A DNA stretch of 64,000 nt, from the NCBI GenBank assembly GCA_029224465.1, contig JAQXUQ010000006.1, forward strand, positions 298,661 to 362,660. The letters are read 5' to 3'. Shown piece by piece: positions 27,563 to 37,592 of the stretch. The notes under the pieces were generated by a model. That model saw only the letters and a program-made list of their open reading frames with translations. It ran no database searches and had not been told where the DNA came from. The translations under genes and the position numbers were made by a program. The stretch is from Bacillota bacterium (GTDB taxonomy: Bacteria > Bacillota > Clostridia > Lachnospirales > Lachnospiraceae). Within the stretch, counting starts at the first letter, position 1. Each line of letters begins with the position of its first letter.

Positions 27563-29453
27563 CCTCTGTCATTTTTCAGACGATCCTTCTTCCGCCTCCA
27601 CGCCCCGCGGCAGGCATGGGGAAGGATCGTTTCTTCCCGGCAACAAAGAGCAGCGGGAAGCGATCTGTCACTTCGAAGGGCCCTGCCTTGTGCTCGCAGG
27701 CCCGGGGAGCGGCAAGACGTTCGTCCTTACCGAACATATTCATTATCTGCTCACATACCATCATATCGATCCTTCCTGTATTCTTGTGCTGACCTTCTCC
27801 AGAAAGGCGGCGGTACAGATGCGGGAACGCTTCATCAGCGGCTGCCATGATCGTTACGGCGGCGTCCCTCCGGTTGTCTTCGGAACATTTCACTCGGTTT
27901 TCTATCATATTCTGCAGGAGTCAGCCCCTGTGAGCCGGCGTCTGATTGACGCGCGCAAACGCACGGTGCTTCTTTCCTCACTTTATCCGCAGCGGCAGAA
28001 TCCGGCAGAGCCCATAGAGGACAAAGAAGAATTTATTCGTCTTCTGGACGCGTACATCACACGCAGAAAATGCGCCTTTCCGGCAGGCTCCAATGATAAC
28101 GCGGCGTACGGCGGGGCTTTTTCCGCTTATCAGCAGTACCTGAAGGAAAATCACCTGCTGGATTTTGACGACATGATCCTTCTTTGCAGAGAGCTTCTGC
28201 AAAACAACAGCAAGATCCGCAGGATCTGGTATGAACGGTTCCGCTTCGTTCTTGTCGATGAATTTCAGGATATCAACAGACTGCAGGAAGAAACACTTTC
28301 CTGCCTTGATACGGGGAATCTTTTTGCGGTCGGCGACGATGACCAGTCGATTTACGGTTTTCGGGGTTCATCTCCCGGATTTCTGCGAAATTTTCAAAAA
28401 GACTATCCCGGCGCGCACATCGTGAAACTCCGGGTCAATTACCGAAGCAGCGCCGGCATCCTTTTCTTTGCGCAGCGCGTTATCCGGGAGAACAGGAACC
28501 GTCTTGCAAAACAGCAGACTGCCGCGGCGAAAGACAGGACAGCGCCGGAAATCAAAAGCTTCTGCACGAAAACCGGGCAGCTTCGCTGCGTGCTCGCAGA
28601 GCTGCAAAGCCGCAGCGGCAGAGGACAGGGAACTACTGCGGTTATTTTCCGCACAAATCTGCAGGTAAAAACATTTCTGCGGTTTCTTGAAAAGGAGGGC
28701 TTCACAACGAGCAACGGCGCAGCGCTATCCAAAGAAGAGCGGGCCCGGCTTCTATCGGAGATCTCCGCTTATATGCGACTTGCCGCAGGGGCGGCAGGAG
28801 GGGAACTTTTACGCAGTGACTTCTATATGATCATGAACCGCCCGCAGAGATTTCTGATTCGGCAGGATTTTCCGGACGAAGTCATTAAAACCGGAAATAT
28901 CCCGGCGCTTCTTTCCCGGCTTTCTTCCGGCCGCACAGCATTTGCGGAGCTGTATGAGGACCTTCTCCGACTTTCTTCGATGCAGCCGTTTTATGCTCTG
29001 CAGTATCTGTTTTACAGCATGGATTACGCATCTTTTGCCGTACAGTGCGGTAAGGACATGGCGGACGGAATACGGTCATTTCTGAACGGTCTGTTAAAGA
29101 TTTCCAAGGGAGCCGCCTCCCTGTCGTCACTTGAAAAACTTCTGCAGGAGACAGCCGGAAAGGATTCTTCGGAGAAGGAAGAGATCAGGCTTCCCGCCGA
29201 TATCCGCGTCATGACAATGCACGCCTGCAAAGGACTCGAATTCGACTGTGTCATCCTGCCGGATCTGAATGAAGGTCTTGTGCCGTCCAGAAAATCCGTT
29301 TCCGCAGAAGAAATCGAAGAAGAACGGCGTCTTTTCTATGTCGCCATGACACGGGCGAAAAAGGAGCTGAAACTGTTCTATGTCAGCGGCACAAAGGAAA
29401 GTCCGCAGCGCCCTTCAAGGTTCCTGCATGTTCTGGGCGTAAAAGATTGGTGA
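27504..29453 (+). CDS. UvrD/PcrA-family superfamily 1 DNA helicase
   Basis: About 649 aa if started at TTG 27504, which overlaps the gltX end by 59 bases. 3'-5' helicase motifs are complete: [11 protein letters not shown] (I), [11 protein letters not shown] (Ic), [14 protein letters not shown] (II), [17 protein letters not shown] (III), LRVNYRSS (IV), [16 protein letters not shown] (V) and [12 protein letters not shown] (VI). It is shorter than PcrA (about 740 aa) and lacks its C-terminal tail. The start is uncertain: the only strong ribosome site (AAGGAGG, 27509-27515) serves GTG 27523 in another frame, and no ATG or GTG exists in the helicase frame between the gltX stop and motif I. Confidence 0.85.
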   Translation: MVRRNLCAESGKPSAFFTRNLCHFSDDPSSASTPRGRHGEGSFLPGNKEQREAICHFEGPCLVLAGPGSGKTFVLTEHIHYLLTYHHIDPSCILVLTFSRKAAVQMRERFISGCHDRYGGVPPVVFGTFHSVFYHILQESAPVSRRLIDARKRTVLLSSLYPQRQNPAEPIEDKEEFIRLLDAYITRRKCAFPAGSNDNAAYGGAFSAYQQYLKENHLLDFDDMILLCRELLQNNSKIRRIWYERFRFVLVDEFQDINRLQEETLSCLDTGNLFAVGDDDQSIYGFRGSSPGFLRNFQKDYPGAHIVKLRVNYRSSAGILFFAQRVIRENRNRLAKQQTAAAKDRTAPEIKSFCTKTGQLRCVLAELQSRSGRGQGTTAVIFRTNLQVKTFLRFLEKEGFTTSNGAALSKEERARLLSEISAYMRLAAGAAGGELLRSDFYMIMNRPQRFLIRQDFPDEVIKTGNIPALLSRLSSGRTAFAELYEDLLRLSSMQPFYALQYLFYSMDYASFAVQCGKDMADGIRSFLNGLLKISKGAASLSSLEKLLQETAGKDSSEKEEIRLPADIRVMTMHACKGLEFDCVILPDLNEGLVPSRKSVSAEEIEEERRLFYVAMTRAKKELKLFYVSGTKESPQRPSRFLHVLGVKDW

Positions 29454-29538
29454 TTACTGACAATTTATGATAAAATTACGGTGCATTGTGCACATTGTAA
29501 AATGAGCTTATCAGAATTACGGGAAAACGGAGACAGCC

Positions 29539-31560
29539 ATGACTACAAATTTTGAGACATTTCCTGCGCATACGGTTTTGCCGGGTACAACGGTCACAGC
29601 AGACAGCGTCATCTTCAGCATGGTTTTTCACGACTGCCGTAACTGCGGACTGCTGCTGTACCATCTGCCGGACCTTACGGAAGTCAGGGTCCCGTTTACG
29701 GACGAATACCGCTATGGCAGCCTGTATTCGGTGCGGATGAAAGGTCTTGATCCGGCGCGCTGGGCGTACAGGTACTACCGCGACGATTATTCGTTCGAGG
29801 ATCCTTACGCGCGGGAACTCATTCTGCTCAAAAAGGACGGCGAAGAGTTCGCGGCATGCCGTCTGTTTCCTTCCGCCGAAGACGGACTTCCTTCTTATGG
29901 CAACCGGAGAACTGCGCCATGGCCGGACCGTTTGATTTACTGCATGCACGCGCGTGGGTTTACCGCGTCGAGATCGTCAAAGGTACCGGATAAGGGAACC
30001 TTTCAGGGCGTCATCCATAAGATTCCGTATTTGAAAGAGCTTGGAATTACAGCTGTGGAGCTGCTTCCCGTTTATGAGCTGCGGCCGGAGCAGCTGGGCA
30101 TGATTGTCGGCGAGCCGTCCGATTTTCATACGAGTGACAAGTATTCTCTGAGTATTCCCGGAAAGAGCTCGGACGATCAGCCGCGCCAGAAGGTCAATTA
30201 CTGGAATTTCGGTGAAGGCTGTTATTTTGCGCCAAAACGCGCGTACGCGAAGAGCAAAAGCCCGCAGACCGAATTCAAGGCCATGGTAGGCGCGTTTCAC
30301 AAGGAGGGGATAGAAGTTTATCTGCAGCTGTTTTTCCCGGACACAGTAACGATCCAGACACAGCTGGAGACCTGCAGATTTTATGTCACGCATTATCAAA
30401 TTGACGGCTTTCATTTGAAGGGCAGTGACAGCGGACTGATGACGATCGCGTCCGATCCGATGCTGTCGGATACGTCGGTCTTCTATTATTCGTTTCCGTA
30501 TGAGGAACTTACAAGAGAAAACACCGAGAATCCGGCTGTCGGCAGACCTTCTGTCCGGCACCTTTGCGAATATACAGGCAGCTTTCAGCATCTTGTCCGC
30601 TGTTTTGTCAAAAGTGACAATCAAATGCTGCGGGAATTCTGCAAGGCATTTATCGAGGTTCCGGAAAGACACGGAAATGTGCACTATGCCGCCAATTACG
30701 AAGGATTCACGCTGAATGACACGGTTTCCTACAACTGGAAACACAATGAAGCGAACGGCGAAGAAAACCGGGACGGAACCGATGAAAATGACAGCTGGAA
30801 CTGCGGCGTTGAAGGTCAGAGCAGCCGGAAGGACGTCCGGGCTCTGCGCCAGCGCCAGCTCCGGAACCTGATGACGCTGACGATTCTTTCACAGGGCACC
30901 CCTTTAATTTACGCCGGTGACGAGCGCTGCAACTCACAGGATGGCAACAATAACCCGTACTGTCAGGACAATGAAACCGGCTGGACCAGCTGGAAGGAAA
31001 CTGCCGCGTCCGGAAAACAATATGATTTCACGAAGAAAATCATCGCATTCCGTAAGGAGCACGCCATTTTCCGGATGCGGCATCCGTTCCGTATGAGCGA
31101 CTACAAGGTTTACGGATATCCGGATGTTTCGTTTCATGGCGCGGATGCCTGGAAACCGGATTTCGGCGGATACAGTCATACAATCGGTATTCTTCTGAAC
31201 GAAAAATACGCGGAGGAGAACCCTGCGGACGCCCTGATTTATCTCGCTGTAAACATGCACTGGCACGCGCAGATGCTGGCAGTTCCGGCGCCGTGGGACG
31301 GTTTTGTCTGGCGTGTAATCGCGGATACCGCGGCTGAGGAAGACGCATTTTATCAGGATCCGCCGCTTCTTGCGGACCAGCATCATATCAGCGTGCGCGG
31401 CCGTTCCATCTGCATTCTGCGCGCAGTGAAAGAATTCGAACCCGAGCCGAAGCCGCAGAAAGCACATAAAAAGGAAGCGGCCGCAAAGAAGGAAGAAAAT
31501 GAAGAAAAAGATCACACTGAAAAAGACTGTGCTGCATCTTCTGACCATCTCGAAGCATAA
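29539..31560 (+). CDS. GH13 glycogen-debranching-like protein lacking catalytic residues
   Basis: 673 aa related to GlgX/isoamylase: an N-terminal CBM48-like beta domain, a TIM-barrel and a C-terminal beta domain. The run NEANGEENRDGT is nearly identical to GlgX. Every catalytic region is altered. GIEVILDVVYNH reads GIEVYLQLFFPD (257-268). The nucleophile Asp of GFRFD is K294 (GFHLK). The general-acid Glu in AEPW is not found. The His-Asp of AHDGFTL is Y387-E388. It is probably a non-hydrolytic glucan-binding or regulatory protein. The C-terminus is a charged Lys/Glu tail overlapping the next gene by 62 bases. CGGAGA precedes the ATG. Confidence 0.85.
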   Translation: MTTNFETFPAHTVLPGTTVTADSVIFSMVFHDCRNCGLLLYHLPDLTEVRVPFTDEYRYGSLYSVRMKGLDPARWAYRYYRDDYSFEDPYARELILLKKDGEEFAACRLFPSAEDGLPSYGNRRTAPWPDRLIYCMHARGFTASRSSKVPDKGTFQGVIHKIPYLKELGITAVELLPVYELRPEQLGMIVGEPSDFHTSDKYSLSIPGKSSDDQPRQKVNYWNFGEGCYFAPKRAYAKSKSPQTEFKAMVGAFHKEGIEVYLQLFFPDTVTIQTQLETCRFYVTHYQIDGFHLKGSDSGLMTIASDPMLSDTSVFYYSFPYEELTRENTENPAVGRPSVRHLCEYTGSFQHLVRCFVKSDNQMLREFCKAFIEVPERHGNVHYAANYEGFTLNDTVSYNWKHNEANGEENRDGTDENDSWNCGVEGQSSRKDVRALRQRQLRNLMTLTILSQGTPLIYAGDERCNSQDGNNNPYCQDNETGWTSWKETAASGKQYDFTKKIIAFRKEHAIFRMRHPFRMSDYKVYGYPDVSFHGADAWKPDFGGYSHTIGILLNEKYAEENPADALIYLAVNMHWHAQMLAVPAPWDGFVWRVIADTAAEEDAFYQDPPLLADQHHISVRGRSICILRAVKEFEPEPKPQKAHKKEAAAKKEENEEKDHTEKDCAASSDHLEA

Positions 31561-32059
31561 GGCTTATGTGGCGGAAGAATGTTTCAAGGTAGGCCTGTAC
31601 CGGCAGGGGCTGACGCACGATCTGTCCAAATACAGCCCTTCGGAGTTTTTTGTCGGCGCGAGATATTATCAGGGAGACCGCAGTCCCAACAACGCGGAAC
31701 GCGAGGATAAAGGCTATTCGAGCGCCTGGCTGCATCACAAAGGGCGCAACAAGCATCACTATGAGTACTGGCTGGATTATTCGACCGGCGCCGAAGAAGG
31801 CAGCCCCTGCGGCATCATTCCCGCGAAAATGCCCGGCAGGTATGTCATTGAAATGTTCATGGACCGGATTGCCGCGAGCAAGGTTTACCGGGGAAAGGCA
31901 TATACCGACGCAGATCCTCTGGCATATTATATGCGGGGCTGCACCTGGAAATTCCTGCATCCAGAGACCAGGGCGCTTCTTGAAAAGCTCCTGTACATGC
32001 TCCGGGATGAAGGAGAAGAAAAAACATTTGCCTACATAAAACGGCATCTGCACAAATAG
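31499..32059 (+). CDS. DUF5662 family protein
   Basis: 186 aa, cytosolic. Conserved His/Asp clusters LTHDLSKYSPSEF and AWLHHKGRNKHHYEYW suggest a metal-binding HD-like active site, and match what I recognise as DUF5662. Further conserved-looking residues are in MPGRYVIEMFMDR. No biochemical role is known to me. GAAGGAAG lies before the ATG inside the end of the GH13-like gene, so translation is probably coupled. Confidence 0.72.
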   Translation: MKKKITLKKTVLHLLTISKHKAYVAEECFKVGLYRQGLTHDLSKYSPSEFFVGARYYQGDRSPNNAEREDKGYSSAWLHHKGRNKHHYEYWLDYSTGAEEGSPCGIIPAKMPGRYVIEMFMDRIAASKVYRGKAYTDADPLAYYMRGCTWKFLHPETRALLEKLLYMLRDEGEEKTFAYIKRHLHK

Positions 32060-32066
32060 ATGAAAA

Positions 32067-32083
32067 GCGGCCGCTGCGGCCGC
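32067..32083. repeat. Tandem GCGGCCGC palindromes forming a small hairpin
   Basis: GCGGCCGC at 32067-32074 is repeated at 32076-32083 with a single T between. The unit can fold on itself but has no T tract. It lies between the DUF5662 stop and the pepT ribosome site (GGAGGT). Confidence 0.5.
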
Positions 32084-32099
32084 AAGCGGAGGTAATTCC

Positions 32100-33410
32100 A
32101 TGTCACATTTTAACACCAGAGAAATTGCGGACAGATTCATCCGCTACGCATCCGTTTATACACAGTCGAAGGAAGGTGTTGCCGATACGCCTTCCACACC
32201 CTGTCAGAGAGATCTTGCGAAGCTCCTGTATGAGGAGCTTCTTTCGATGGGAGCTTCCGATGTCTTTTACGACGAGGAGAAATGCTACGTATATGCGAGT
32301 GTGCCGGGCAATATTCCGGCAGATCCGGATAGAACGGCACTCCTTCCGGATGCAGGAGCAAAGCGTCGGGAAAACACAGCGCCTATCATCGGTCTTGTTG
32401 CCCACATGGACACTTCGGATGCCGTAGACGCAAAGGAGATTCATCCCAGACTCATTGAAAACTACGACGGAAGAGCGGTGGTGCTTTCGAAGAACCCGTC
32501 TTATATTCTCGATCCCGCGGACTTTCCGGAACTCTCAGAGATGAAAGGGAATACGCTGATCGTAACGGACGGCACTTCCGTCCTTGGCGGCGACGACAAG
32601 GCCGGCGTCACGCAGATTATGGAAGTGTTCCGCTTTTATCTGCAGCACCCCGAATACGCGCACGGAACCATCCGCCTGATGTTCACACCGGATGAAGAAG
32701 TAGGAAACGGCACGATGCATGTCGACAGAAGCCGTTTTGCCGTTGATTACGCGTATACCGTTGATGGAAGCGCCGTCGGCGAGCTCGAATACGAAAACTT
32801 TAATGCTGCTTCGGCGTCGGTTGAGATACAGGGGTTGTCCACACATCCCGGCGATGCCAAGGACAAAATGAAAAACGCGCTGCTGATCGCAATGGAATTC
32901 AACGCGCTGCTTCCGGCAGACGAAATTCCCGCCCGCACCGAAGGGTATGAGGGCTTCTACCATCTGGATGAAATGAGCGGCACGACAGACCACGCGCACA
33001 TGGAATATATACTGCGCGATCATGACCGCGCCAAATTCGAAGAAAAGAAGCAGAAGGTCAGGGAAGCGGCACAGCAGCTGAATAAGGTGTACGGCGAAGC
33101 CACAGTTACGCTCAGGATCGAAGATTCTTATTACAACATGGCGGAAAAGATTCTTCCGCACAGACACCTGATCGACAACGCAAAGGAAGCCATGCGGGAG
33201 CTTGGCGTTACACCCGTAACACAGCCGATCCGCGGCGGTACGGACGGCTGCAAGCTCAGCTTCGAGGGGATACCCTGCCCGAACCTGGGAACCGGCGCGT
33301 TCAATTATCACAGCCGCTATGAATATGTCTCGGCGCAGCAGATGGAGACCGGCGCCGAAATACTTTTGAGGATACTGAACAAATATGCAGAATTTGAAAT
33401 TAATCGCTGA
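32100..33410 (+). CDS. pepT: Peptidase T (tripeptide aminopeptidase)
   Basis: 436 aa, M20B metallopeptidase, cytosolic, removing the N-terminal residue of tripeptides. Zinc ligands and catalytic residues are visible in LVAHMDTSDAV, LGGDDKAGV and TPDEEVGNG, and the C-terminal RGGTDGCKLSFEG is typical. GGAGGT upstream supports the ATG. Its last 26 bases overlap miaB in another frame. It has about 30 more residues than the E. coli enzyme, inserted near residues 68-90. Confidence 0.94.
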   Translation: MSHFNTREIADRFIRYASVYTQSKEGVADTPSTPCQRDLAKLLYEELLSMGASDVFYDEEKCYVYASVPGNIPADPDRTALLPDAGAKRRENTAPIIGLVAHMDTSDAVDAKEIHPRLIENYDGRAVVLSKNPSYILDPADFPELSEMKGNTLIVTDGTSVLGGDDKAGVTQIMEVFRFYLQHPEYAHGTIRLMFTPDEEVGNGTMHVDRSRFAVDYAYTVDGSAVGELEYENFNAASASVEIQGLSTHPGDAKDKMKNALLIAMEFNALLPADEIPARTEGYEGFYHLDEMSGTTDHAHMEYILRDHDRAKFEEKKQKVREAAQQLNKVYGEATVTLRIEDSYYNMAEKILPHRHLIDNAKEAMRELGVTPVTQPIRGGTDGCKLSFEGIPCPNLGTGAFNYHSRYEYVSAQQMETGAEILLRILNKYAEFEINR

Positions 33411-34851
33411 CGAAAAGGAGCTGGCGCGGCAGAAGGAATTTCTGCAAAGAGACAGAGAGTACACAAAGGAACTGGAAGCGCAGCTCGGCCGCACACCGAC
33501 GTACCACGTCACCAATTTCGGCTGTCAGATGAACGCAAGAGACGCCGAGAAACTCTCCGGTGTGCTTTCGGAAGCCGGTTTTGTGGAAGCACCGGACGAG
33601 AGCGCGGATTTTGTCATCTTCAACACCTGTACGGTGCGCGACAATGCCGACCAGCATTTTTACGGAAGGCTCGGACGTGCCAGCCATTACAAGAAATCCA
33701 ATCCCTCGATGAAAATCGCGGTCTGCGGCTGCATGATGCAGGAAAAGTCCAACGTAGACAGGCTCCGCAGAAGCTACCCGTATGTCGACCTGATTTTCGG
33801 AACGCATAACCTGTTCCGCTTTCCAGAATACCTTTGCGAAGTCTTTGAAAACTCACAGAAATACAGCGCTTCGGCTTCTGCAAGGCGCGTTGTGGATGTA
33901 TGGGAATCCACGGACCTGATCGTGGAAGATCTGCCTGTCGAGCGAAAGTTCCGCTATAAATCCGGCATCAATATCATGTTCGGCTGCAACAATTTCTGCA
34001 GCTACTGCATCGTTCCGTATGTAAGAGGAAGGGAACGGAGCCGCGAGCCGAAGGAGATCATCCGTGAAGTTGAAAAGCTTGCACAGGACGGCGTCGTGGA
34101 AGTCATGCTGCTTGGACAGAACGTAAATTCCTACGGAAAGGATCTGGAGCATCCGGTGCCGTTTGCGGATCTTCTCCGGGAAGTCGCGGAAATAGACGGA
34201 ATCAGGCGCGTCCGTTTTATGACGCCGCACCCGAAGGATATCAGTTCGGATCTTCTGGAAGTCATCGCTTCTCATCCGAACATCGCAAGACATGTGCATT
34301 TTCCGCTGCAGTCGGGTTCTGATAAGATCTTAAAGAAGATGAACCGCCGGTATACAAAAGAACAGTATATCGAGCGTGCGCTCAAAATCCGCGAGATGAT
34401 CCCGGACGCAGCCATAACAACCGATATCATCGCGGGGTTCCCCGGAGAAGAACCCGAAGATGTGGATGAGACGATTGACGTCATTAAAAGGGTGCATTTT
34501 GATAACGCATATACGTTCATCTATTCGAAACGTACGGGAACGCCGGCTGCTGCCATGCCGCAGGTTCCGGAAGAAGTGGTAAAGGAAGGATTCGACCGGA
34601 TCCTTTCCGCTGTACAGGAATCTGCAAGGAGCAGTACGGCGGCGCTGCAGGGCCGCGTCATGACAGCGCTTGCCGAAGAGAAAAACCAGCAGATGGCCGG
34701 CTATATTACAGGCCGGCTTTCTAACAATACACTCGTGCATTTTCCGGGAGACGAAGCGATGATCGGAAAATTTTACGATGTGTCCCTGGATGACAATAAA
34801 GGCTTTTATTATTTCGGAAAAGCTCTCCGGGAAAATGAGCGCGGCTTTTAA
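33385..34851 (+). CDS. miaB: tRNA-2-methylthio-N6-dimethylallyladenosine synthase
   Basis: 488 aa radical-SAM methylthiotransferase acting on i6A37 of tRNAs. The N-terminal UPF0004 domain has NFGCQMNARDAEK and later cluster cysteines (NTCTVR, CGCMMQ). The radical-SAM cluster is C201-x3-C205-x2-C208 in GCNNFCSYC. A TRAM domain ends the protein. miaA, which makes its substrate, is four genes downstream, and mutS-mutL lie between, a common clostridial arrangement. The start lies within pepT, giving a 50-residue N-terminal lead. Confidence 0.96.
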   Translation: MQNLKLIADEKELARQKEFLQRDREYTKELEAQLGRTPTYHVTNFGCQMNARDAEKLSGVLSEAGFVEAPDESADFVIFNTCTVRDNADQHFYGRLGRASHYKKSNPSMKIAVCGCMMQEKSNVDRLRRSYPYVDLIFGTHNLFRFPEYLCEVFENSQKYSASASARRVVDVWESTDLIVEDLPVERKFRYKSGINIMFGCNNFCSYCIVPYVRGRERSREPKEIIREVEKLAQDGVVEVMLLGQNVNSYGKDLEHPVPFADLLREVAEIDGIRRVRFMTPHPKDISSDLLEVIASHPNIARHVHFPLQSGSDKILKKMNRRYTKEQYIERALKIREMIPDAAITTDIIAGFPGEEPEDVDETIDVIKRVHFDNAYTFIYSKRTGTPAAAMPQVPEEVVKEGFDRILSAVQESARSSTAALQGRVMTALAEEKNQQMAGYITGRLSNNTLVHFPGDEAMIGKFYDVSLDDNKGFYYFGKALRENERGF

Positions 34852-34871
34852 CAGCAGCAGAGGAATCCGTT

Positions 34872-37544
34872 TTGTCCACACCCAATATAAATGAAGTTTC
34901 ACCAATGATGCAGGAATACCTGCGGACAAAGGAGCAGTACAAAGACTGTCTTTTGTTTTACCGCCTCGGCGATTTCTATGAAATGTTCTTTGACGACGCA
35001 AAGACAGCTGCCAGGGAGCTCGAGCTCACACTGACCGGTAAATCCTGCGGTCTCAAAGAGCGCGCACCCATGTGCGGCATACCGTATCACGCGGTTGATA
35101 TCTACATTGCGAAGCTTGTCGAAAAAGGATATAAAGTCGCGGTCTGCGAACAGATGGAAGATCCGAAGCTCGCGAAGGGTCTTGTAAAGCGCGCGGTCAT
35201 CCGCATTGTCACGCCGGGCACCAACACAAGTCCGGAGACACTGGACGAACATCGCAACAACTATCTGCTCAGTGTCTTCTACGATACGAATCTTTGCGGC
35301 ATTGCGGCAGCCGATGTCTCAACCGGTGACTTTTACACGACCGAAGTCAGCGGGAACCGGAAGATTCTAGATGAAATCATGAAATACGCGCCGGCGGAGA
35401 TCATCTGCAACGACGCTTTTCTTCTTTCCGGCATTGACATCGATGACTTAAAGGGCCGGCAGGGGATCGCGGTCAATTCACTGGACGCGCATTATTTTGG
35501 CCAGAGAGAATGCACAGAGACTTTGCTCTCGCATTTCAAGGTTTCCAGCATGATCGCTCTGGGCATTGAAGACCTGCGATACGCGCAGACAGCTTCCGGG
35601 GCTCTTCTGCAGTATCTTTACGCGACACAGCTCAATGACCTCGCCAATATTACGCGGCTTGAAGCATACGCTTCCGGGAAGTACATGCTGCTGGACAGCG
35701 CGACCCGAAGAAACCTGGAGCTTACGGAAACCATGCGGGAGAAGAAGGTCCGCGGTTCGCTCCTGTGGGTTCTTGATAAAACCAAAACAGCGATGGGTGC
35801 GAGACTCCTGCACCAGTTCCTCGAGCAGCCGCTGATCGACAGGGAAATGATTGAAAAGCGGCAGGACGCTGTTGCTGCCCTTTGTGCAAATCCCGTGGAC
35901 CGGGATGAAATCAGAGAATATCTTCAGCCGGTCTATGATCTCGAACGCCTGTTAACCAAAATCAGCTACGGCAGCGCCAATCCAAAGGATGTTCTGGCTT
36001 TCCGGGAATCCCTGAAAATGCTGGGGCCGATCCGGCAGGTACTTTCCTCTTTCACGGAAAGCGAACTGACAGAGATCCGCAGCGCGCTCGGCGATTATGC
36101 GGATCTGATCCGGCTTCTGGACGCCGCAATCGTCGATGATCCGCCGCTTGCGATGAAGGGCGGCGGCATCATAAAAACCGGATACAACGAAGATATCGAT
36201 CACTTCCGGGAAGCTAAAACACAGGGAAAGCAGTGGCTTGCTTCTCTTGAAGAGGAGGCCAGAGAGCAGACCGGCATCAAAACGCTGCGCGTGAAATACA
36301 ACAACGTCTTCGGCTATTTTCTCGAGGTGACGAACGCCTTCAAAGATCAGGTACCTGCAGACTGGGACAGAAAGCAGACACTGGTCGGTGCAGAGCGCTA
36401 CACGACGAAGAGGCTCAAAGAGCTCGAAGACACGATTCTGAACGCACAGGATAAACTCGGCGATCTGGAATATGAAGAGTTCTGCAAATGCAGAGACAGG
36501 ATTGCACAGCGCGTCGCGCAGCTGCAGAAATCCGCAAAGGCGGTTGCTCTTCTGGATGTCTACTGCTCGCTTTCGGTTACTGCCGAACGAAACGGGTATG
36601 TTCGGCCGAAACTCAATGACAAAGGCGTCATCAAAATTTCAGACGGCAGACATCCGGTCGTAGAGCAGATGATGCAGGGCGATTTTGTCCGGAACGATAC
36701 ACTTCTTGACAATAAAAAGAACTGCATCGCGATCATCACCGGCCCGAACATGGCCGGCAAATCGACGTATATGCGGCAGGTTGCGCTGATTGTCCTGTTA
36801 AATCAGATCGGCAGCTTTGTTCCCGCAAAGGCGGCGGATCTTTGCGTTGTGGACCGGATCTTCACGCGGGTCGGCGCTTCGGATGATCTTGGCAGCGGCC
36901 AGTCGACATTCATGGTTGAAATGAATGAAGTGGCGAATATCCTCCGGAACGCGACGCCCAGATCCCTTCTGATTCTCGATGAGATCGGCCGCGGAACTTC
37001 CACATTTGACGGGCTATCCATCGCCTGGGCTGTTGTTGAATATATCAGCAACAAGAAATATCTTGGCGCCAAGACACTGTTCGCGACCCATTACCATGAG
37101 CTGACAGAGCTCGAAGGCAAAATCGACAATGTCAGCAACTACTGCGTCGCCGTAAGAGAAAAGGGTGATGACATAATCTTCCTTCGAAAGATCGTAAAAG
37201 GCGGCGCGGACAGAAGCTACGGCATTCAGGTCGCGCGCCTTGCCGGCATTCCGGACCTTGTGATTGACAGGGCAAAGGAAATCGCCGCGCAGCTTTCGGA
37301 CAACGATATCACGGAGAAAATTCACAGCATCGAGGTCCGCACGGACAGCGCTGGCGGCACGCCGCAGAAAGTGCAGCACTATGACGATGTCGATCTCGGT
37401 CAGATGTCTTTGTTTGAAACGGTGACGGACAGTGATGTTTTAAAGCAGCTGAAGGAAATCGACATTACAAATATGACGCCGATGGACGCGCTGAATACGC
37501 TGTACAGGCTGCAGTCGGAGCTGAACAACAGGTGGAGTTCGTAG
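34872..37544 (+). CDS. mutS: DNA mismatch repair protein MutS
   Basis: 890 aa. Canonical MutS1: the mismatch-reading Phe-x-Glu in GDFYEMFFDDAK near residue 40, the lever/clamp middle, and the ATPase domain with GPNMAGKSTYMRQ, DDLGSGQSTFMVEM, LILDEIGRGTSTFDG and ATHYHEL. A likely beta-clamp-binding QMSLFE motif is near the C-terminus. The start is TTG at 34872 with AGAGGA seven bases before; the family N-terminus (SPMMQEYL) supports it. mutL follows 48 bases on. Confidence 0.97.
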   Translation: MSTPNINEVSPMMQEYLRTKEQYKDCLLFYRLGDFYEMFFDDAKTAARELELTLTGKSCGLKERAPMCGIPYHAVDIYIAKLVEKGYKVAVCEQMEDPKLAKGLVKRAVIRIVTPGTNTSPETLDEHRNNYLLSVFYDTNLCGIAAADVSTGDFYTTEVSGNRKILDEIMKYAPAEIICNDAFLLSGIDIDDLKGRQGIAVNSLDAHYFGQRECTETLLSHFKVSSMIALGIEDLRYAQTASGALLQYLYATQLNDLANITRLEAYASGKYMLLDSATRRNLELTETMREKKVRGSLLWVLDKTKTAMGARLLHQFLEQPLIDREMIEKRQDAVAALCANPVDRDEIREYLQPVYDLERLLTKISYGSANPKDVLAFRESLKMLGPIRQVLSSFTESELTEIRSALGDYADLIRLLDAAIVDDPPLAMKGGGIIKTGYNEDIDHFREAKTQGKQWLASLEEEAREQTGIKTLRVKYNNVFGYFLEVTNAFKDQVPADWDRKQTLVGAERYTTKRLKELEDTILNAQDKLGDLEYEEFCKCRDRIAQRVAQLQKSAKAVALLDVYCSLSVTAERNGYVRPKLNDKGVIKISDGRHPVVEQMMQGDFVRNDTLLDNKKNCIAIITGPNMAGKSTYMRQVALIVLLNQIGSFVPAKAADLCVVDRIFTRVGASDDLGSGQSTFMVEMNEVANILRNATPRSLLILDEIGRGTSTFDGLSIAWAVVEYISNKKYLGAKTLFATHYHELTELEGKIDNVSNYCVAVREKGDDIIFLRKIVKGGADRSYGIQVARLAGIPDLVIDRAKEIAAQLSDNDITEKIHSIEVRTDSAGGTPQKVQHYDDVDLGQMSLFETVTDSDVLKQLKEIDITNMTPMDALNTLYRLQSELNNRWSS

Positions 37545-37592
37545 TGCGGATACATATGCCGGCTTCTTCCGGCAGTTTAAAGGAGCAGCAGG

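Noticed and set aside
29481..29493. GTGCA-TTG-TGCAC inverted repeat upstream of the GH13-like gene as an operator
   Set aside because: It is short, and no convincing promoter with correct spacing could be placed around it.
32067..32083. GCGGCCGC repeat as a terminator or cloning junction
   Set aside because: There is no T tract, and the flanking sequence is continuous with native genes and a normal pepT ribosome site.
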